Shown piece by piece: positions 62,625 through 64,000 of a stretch of DNA of 64,000 nucleotides (its first letter is position 1; every line of letters starts with the position of its first letter). The notes under the pieces are model-generated. The model searched no databases, was not told the DNA's origin, and worked only from the letters and a program-made list of their open reading frames with translations. A program made the position numbers and the translations under genes. This DNA is from Fimbriimonadia bacterium (GTDB lineage: Bacteria > Armatimonadota > Fimbriimonadia > Fimbriimonadales > Fimbriimonadaceae). The stretch is from positions 1-64,000 of the forward strand of contig JAUICQ010000006.1 in assembly GCA_030427425.1 (NCBI GenBank), given 5' to 3'.

Positions 62625-63401
62625 TTGAATACAACAAAACGAATTAAGCTTGTTATTGCTTATGATGGCACAAACTACTGTGGCTGGGCAAAACAAGCTT
62701 TTTTTGCTACTATACAAGGCAAAATAGAGGAAGCAATCTCTAACTTCCAGAATACTGAATGTACTATAATCGGAAGTAGTAGAACCGATAGTGGTGCCCA
62801 CGCCGAAGGTGCTGTATGCCACTTCGATACTTATCACCCCATCCCTCCCAATAAGTGGAAACAAGCTATTAATAACCGACTCCCATCCGATATCCGTATC
62901 CAGAGCAGTAAACAAGTTCCAGATAATTTTGATGCACGCTTCTCGGCAAAGTGGAGATGTTATAGGTACACTATCGGGATTGTTAATAATGAAAATCCAC
63001 TCAAAAACCGGTTCCGATTCGATCAGTTTAAAAATTTAAATACAAAATGCATGCAAGAAGCTGCCACCTTACTACAAGGTGTACACGACTTCCGTGCCTT
63101 TAGTGAAGAGATCCCACACGATGCAAATACTGTGCGTACACTAAAGAGTGTCGATGTAACTAGGATAAAAGATGAAGTGAGAATAGATATTATAGGGAAC
63201 GCTTTTATTCGGGGAATGATGCGAAGAATATCTGGAGGACTCTATGAAGTTGGTAAAGGAACACGATCTCTAGATTCTTTTAAAATGCTCTTAGATCCTA
63301 ATGCAAGAGGTTCTATTAATTGGCCAGTGGTATTACCAGCTCACGGGCTCTGCTTGAAGAGGGTTGTCTACGGTAGGCATCCAAAAGATTTTAGATTCTG
63401 A
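62625..63401 (+). CDS. truA: tRNA pseudouridine(38-40) synthase
   Basis: 258 residues from a TTG, coupled to rplQ. KLVIAYDGTNYCGWAKQ, GSSRTDSGAHAEGAV (catalytic Asp55) and NAFIRGMMRRISGGLYEVGK define TruA. It makes pseudouridine in the anticodon arm of tRNAs. The link of truA to rplQ is common in cyanobacteria and Firmicutes-type gene orders. rplM-rpsI do not follow; fliL does. Confidence 0.96.
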   Translation: MNTTKRIKLVIAYDGTNYCGWAKQAFFATIQGKIEEAISNFQNTECTIIGSSRTDSGAHAEGAVCHFDTYHPIPPNKWKQAINNRLPSDIRIQSSKQVPDNFDARFSAKWRCYRYTIGIVNNENPLKNRFRFDQFKNLNTKCMQEAATLLQGVHDFRAFSEEIPHDANTVRTLKSVDVTRIKDEVRIDIIGNAFIRGMMRRISGGLYEVGKGTRSLDSFKMLLDPNARGSINWPVVLPAHGLCLKRVVYGRHPKDFRF

Positions 63402-63541
63402 ATTTCTTACTTATAGTCTAGTAAATAGGATCTCTACTTTTAATAAATTTCCAATTATTGTTATCTTAGCCTAATAAATTTTCTGTTACCTGCCAAGAAT
63501 AGTATCGTAATATTACTTTTATAGTTATAGGGAATAAAGAT

Positions 63542-64000
63542 ATGTCAGATACACCAGAGGCAGCAGCGCCAGCAAAAAAGTCACCAATGATGTTAATTAT
63601 AATCCTTCTAGTAGTAGTGGGTGGAGGTGCTGGAGCATTTATGTTTATGGGTGGCGGAGAGAAGAAGAAGAAATCCGCTCCACCATTAGAGCTTGGAGAA
63701 GTGGTAGATGTGTTTTCTAAAGACGGATTCACTACTAACTTGGCAAACGGAGTATCCTTCCTTCAAGGCAACGTATCTTTTGGTTTTAAAAAAGGGTTTA
63801 AAACAGATTTAGTTAAAAAAATAGCACCTGCTTTGCAAGATACAATTCTTCGTGTTATTATGACAAAGCAACCCGAGGATTTAGATAGAAAGGGACTAGA
63901 TGCTACGAAAGTAGAGATTGCTAAGAAAGCGAACGCTCTTATTAGGCAGTTTCTTCCTGATGAACCGATACCGTCTAAAGTAGTTACATCGGATGATCCG
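63542..64000 (+). CDS. fliL: Flagellar basal body-associated protein FliL, 3' end beyond window
   Basis: 153 codons are visible, open to the window end. A short cytoplasmic N-terminus (MSDTPEAAAPAKKSP), one transmembrane helix (~16-34, MMLIIILLVVVGGG), a Lys-rich linker, then the FliL domain (ELGEVVDVFSKDGFTTNLA, FLQGNVSFGFKKGFKTDLV, APALQDTILRVIM). FliL surrounds the stator and supports torque. AGGGAA precedes the ATG. It probably opens a flagellar operon to the right. Confidence 0.88.
   Translation, partial: MSDTPEAAAPAKKSPMMLIIILLVVVGGGAGAFMFMGGGEKKKKSAPPLELGEVVDVFSKDGFTTNLANGVSFLQGNVSFGFKKGFKTDLVKKIAPALQDTILRVIMTKQPEDLDRKGLDATKVEIAKKANALIRQFLPDEPIPSKVVTSDDP

Noticed and set aside
63466-63732. 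88-codon minus-strand frame over the start of fliL
   Set aside because: Translation is Pro/Thr/Asn low complexity opposite the clear FliL start.
1-64000. Alternative genetic code (UGA as Trp)
   Set aside because: UGA serves as stop at ends of clear genes (for example the gene ending at 51434) and no conserved domain is interrupted by UGA.

Overview
The window reads as chromosome of a low-GC, flagellated, diderm-type bacterium using the standard code. Support comes from a flagellin gene, a fliL start, an MCE/MlaD-type lipid transport protein with an outer-membrane-like C-terminus, ClpC, TrmFO, MiaB and VanW-type proteins. The N-terminal wording of ClpC (start [12 protein letters not shown]) reminds me of Armatimonadota-like sequences, but this is memory, not a search, and the phylum is left open. 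Exported proteins with eukaryote-like domains suggest life in close contact with a eukaryotic host.

Layout. 1-5.4 kb: two exported leucine-rich-repeat (LRR) proteins (the first cut by the window edge), a secreted lipase and a small exported protein, then ileS (5.4-8.2 kb). 8.2-8.84 kb is gene-free and filled with repeats. 8.8-20.4 kb: murQ, an OTU-type cysteine protease lipoprotein, a 1205-residue LRR protein with a CaaX-like end, terC, an fmdB-like gene, vanW, an unknown exported protein, a thioesterase, and an LRR protein made of 147-bp tandem repeats. 20.5-24 kb: two paralogous two-domain glycosyltransferases and tRNA-Asp/tRNA-Phe. 24-38.5 kb is mostly housekeeping: BON-like protein, rplI, mlaD-like, clpC, dnaG, a fadN-like fusion, infC-rpmI-rplT, tRNA-Glu and flagellin. 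38.6-43.2 kb: a second LRR block (two tandem paralogs plus a divergent LRR-like protein). 43.3-53.8 kb: glycosyltransferase, a degenerate RAYT-like protein, trxA, trmFO, esterase, rpsA, miaB, wecG-like, pduO-type adenosyltransferase, feoA-like, a nucleotidyltransferase, tsaB and rplK. 54-59.8 kb: beta-propeller protein, small lipoprotein, coiled exported protein, mutS2 and an acidic exported protein. 59.9-64 kb: infA-rpmJ-rpsM-rpsK-rpoA-rplQ-truA and a partial fliL.

The most notable signal is the exported set. Four LRR paralogs carry, right after a Sec signal peptide, a conserved segment (LPTE[IL]Q...D..TKL) that resembles a eukaryotic F-box. An OTU-family protease with an intact Cys/His/Asp set is nearby, a giant LRR protein ends in CNIL (CaaX-like), and another LRR-like protein carries adjacent basic NLS-like and RVxF-like motifs. 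Together they could form a host ubiquitin-directed toolkit. That is inference: the motifs are visible, but host delivery and activity are not. Three of the F-box/LRR genes share a 20-bp promoter-like block and a fourth shares its -10 half; the family shows recent duplication.
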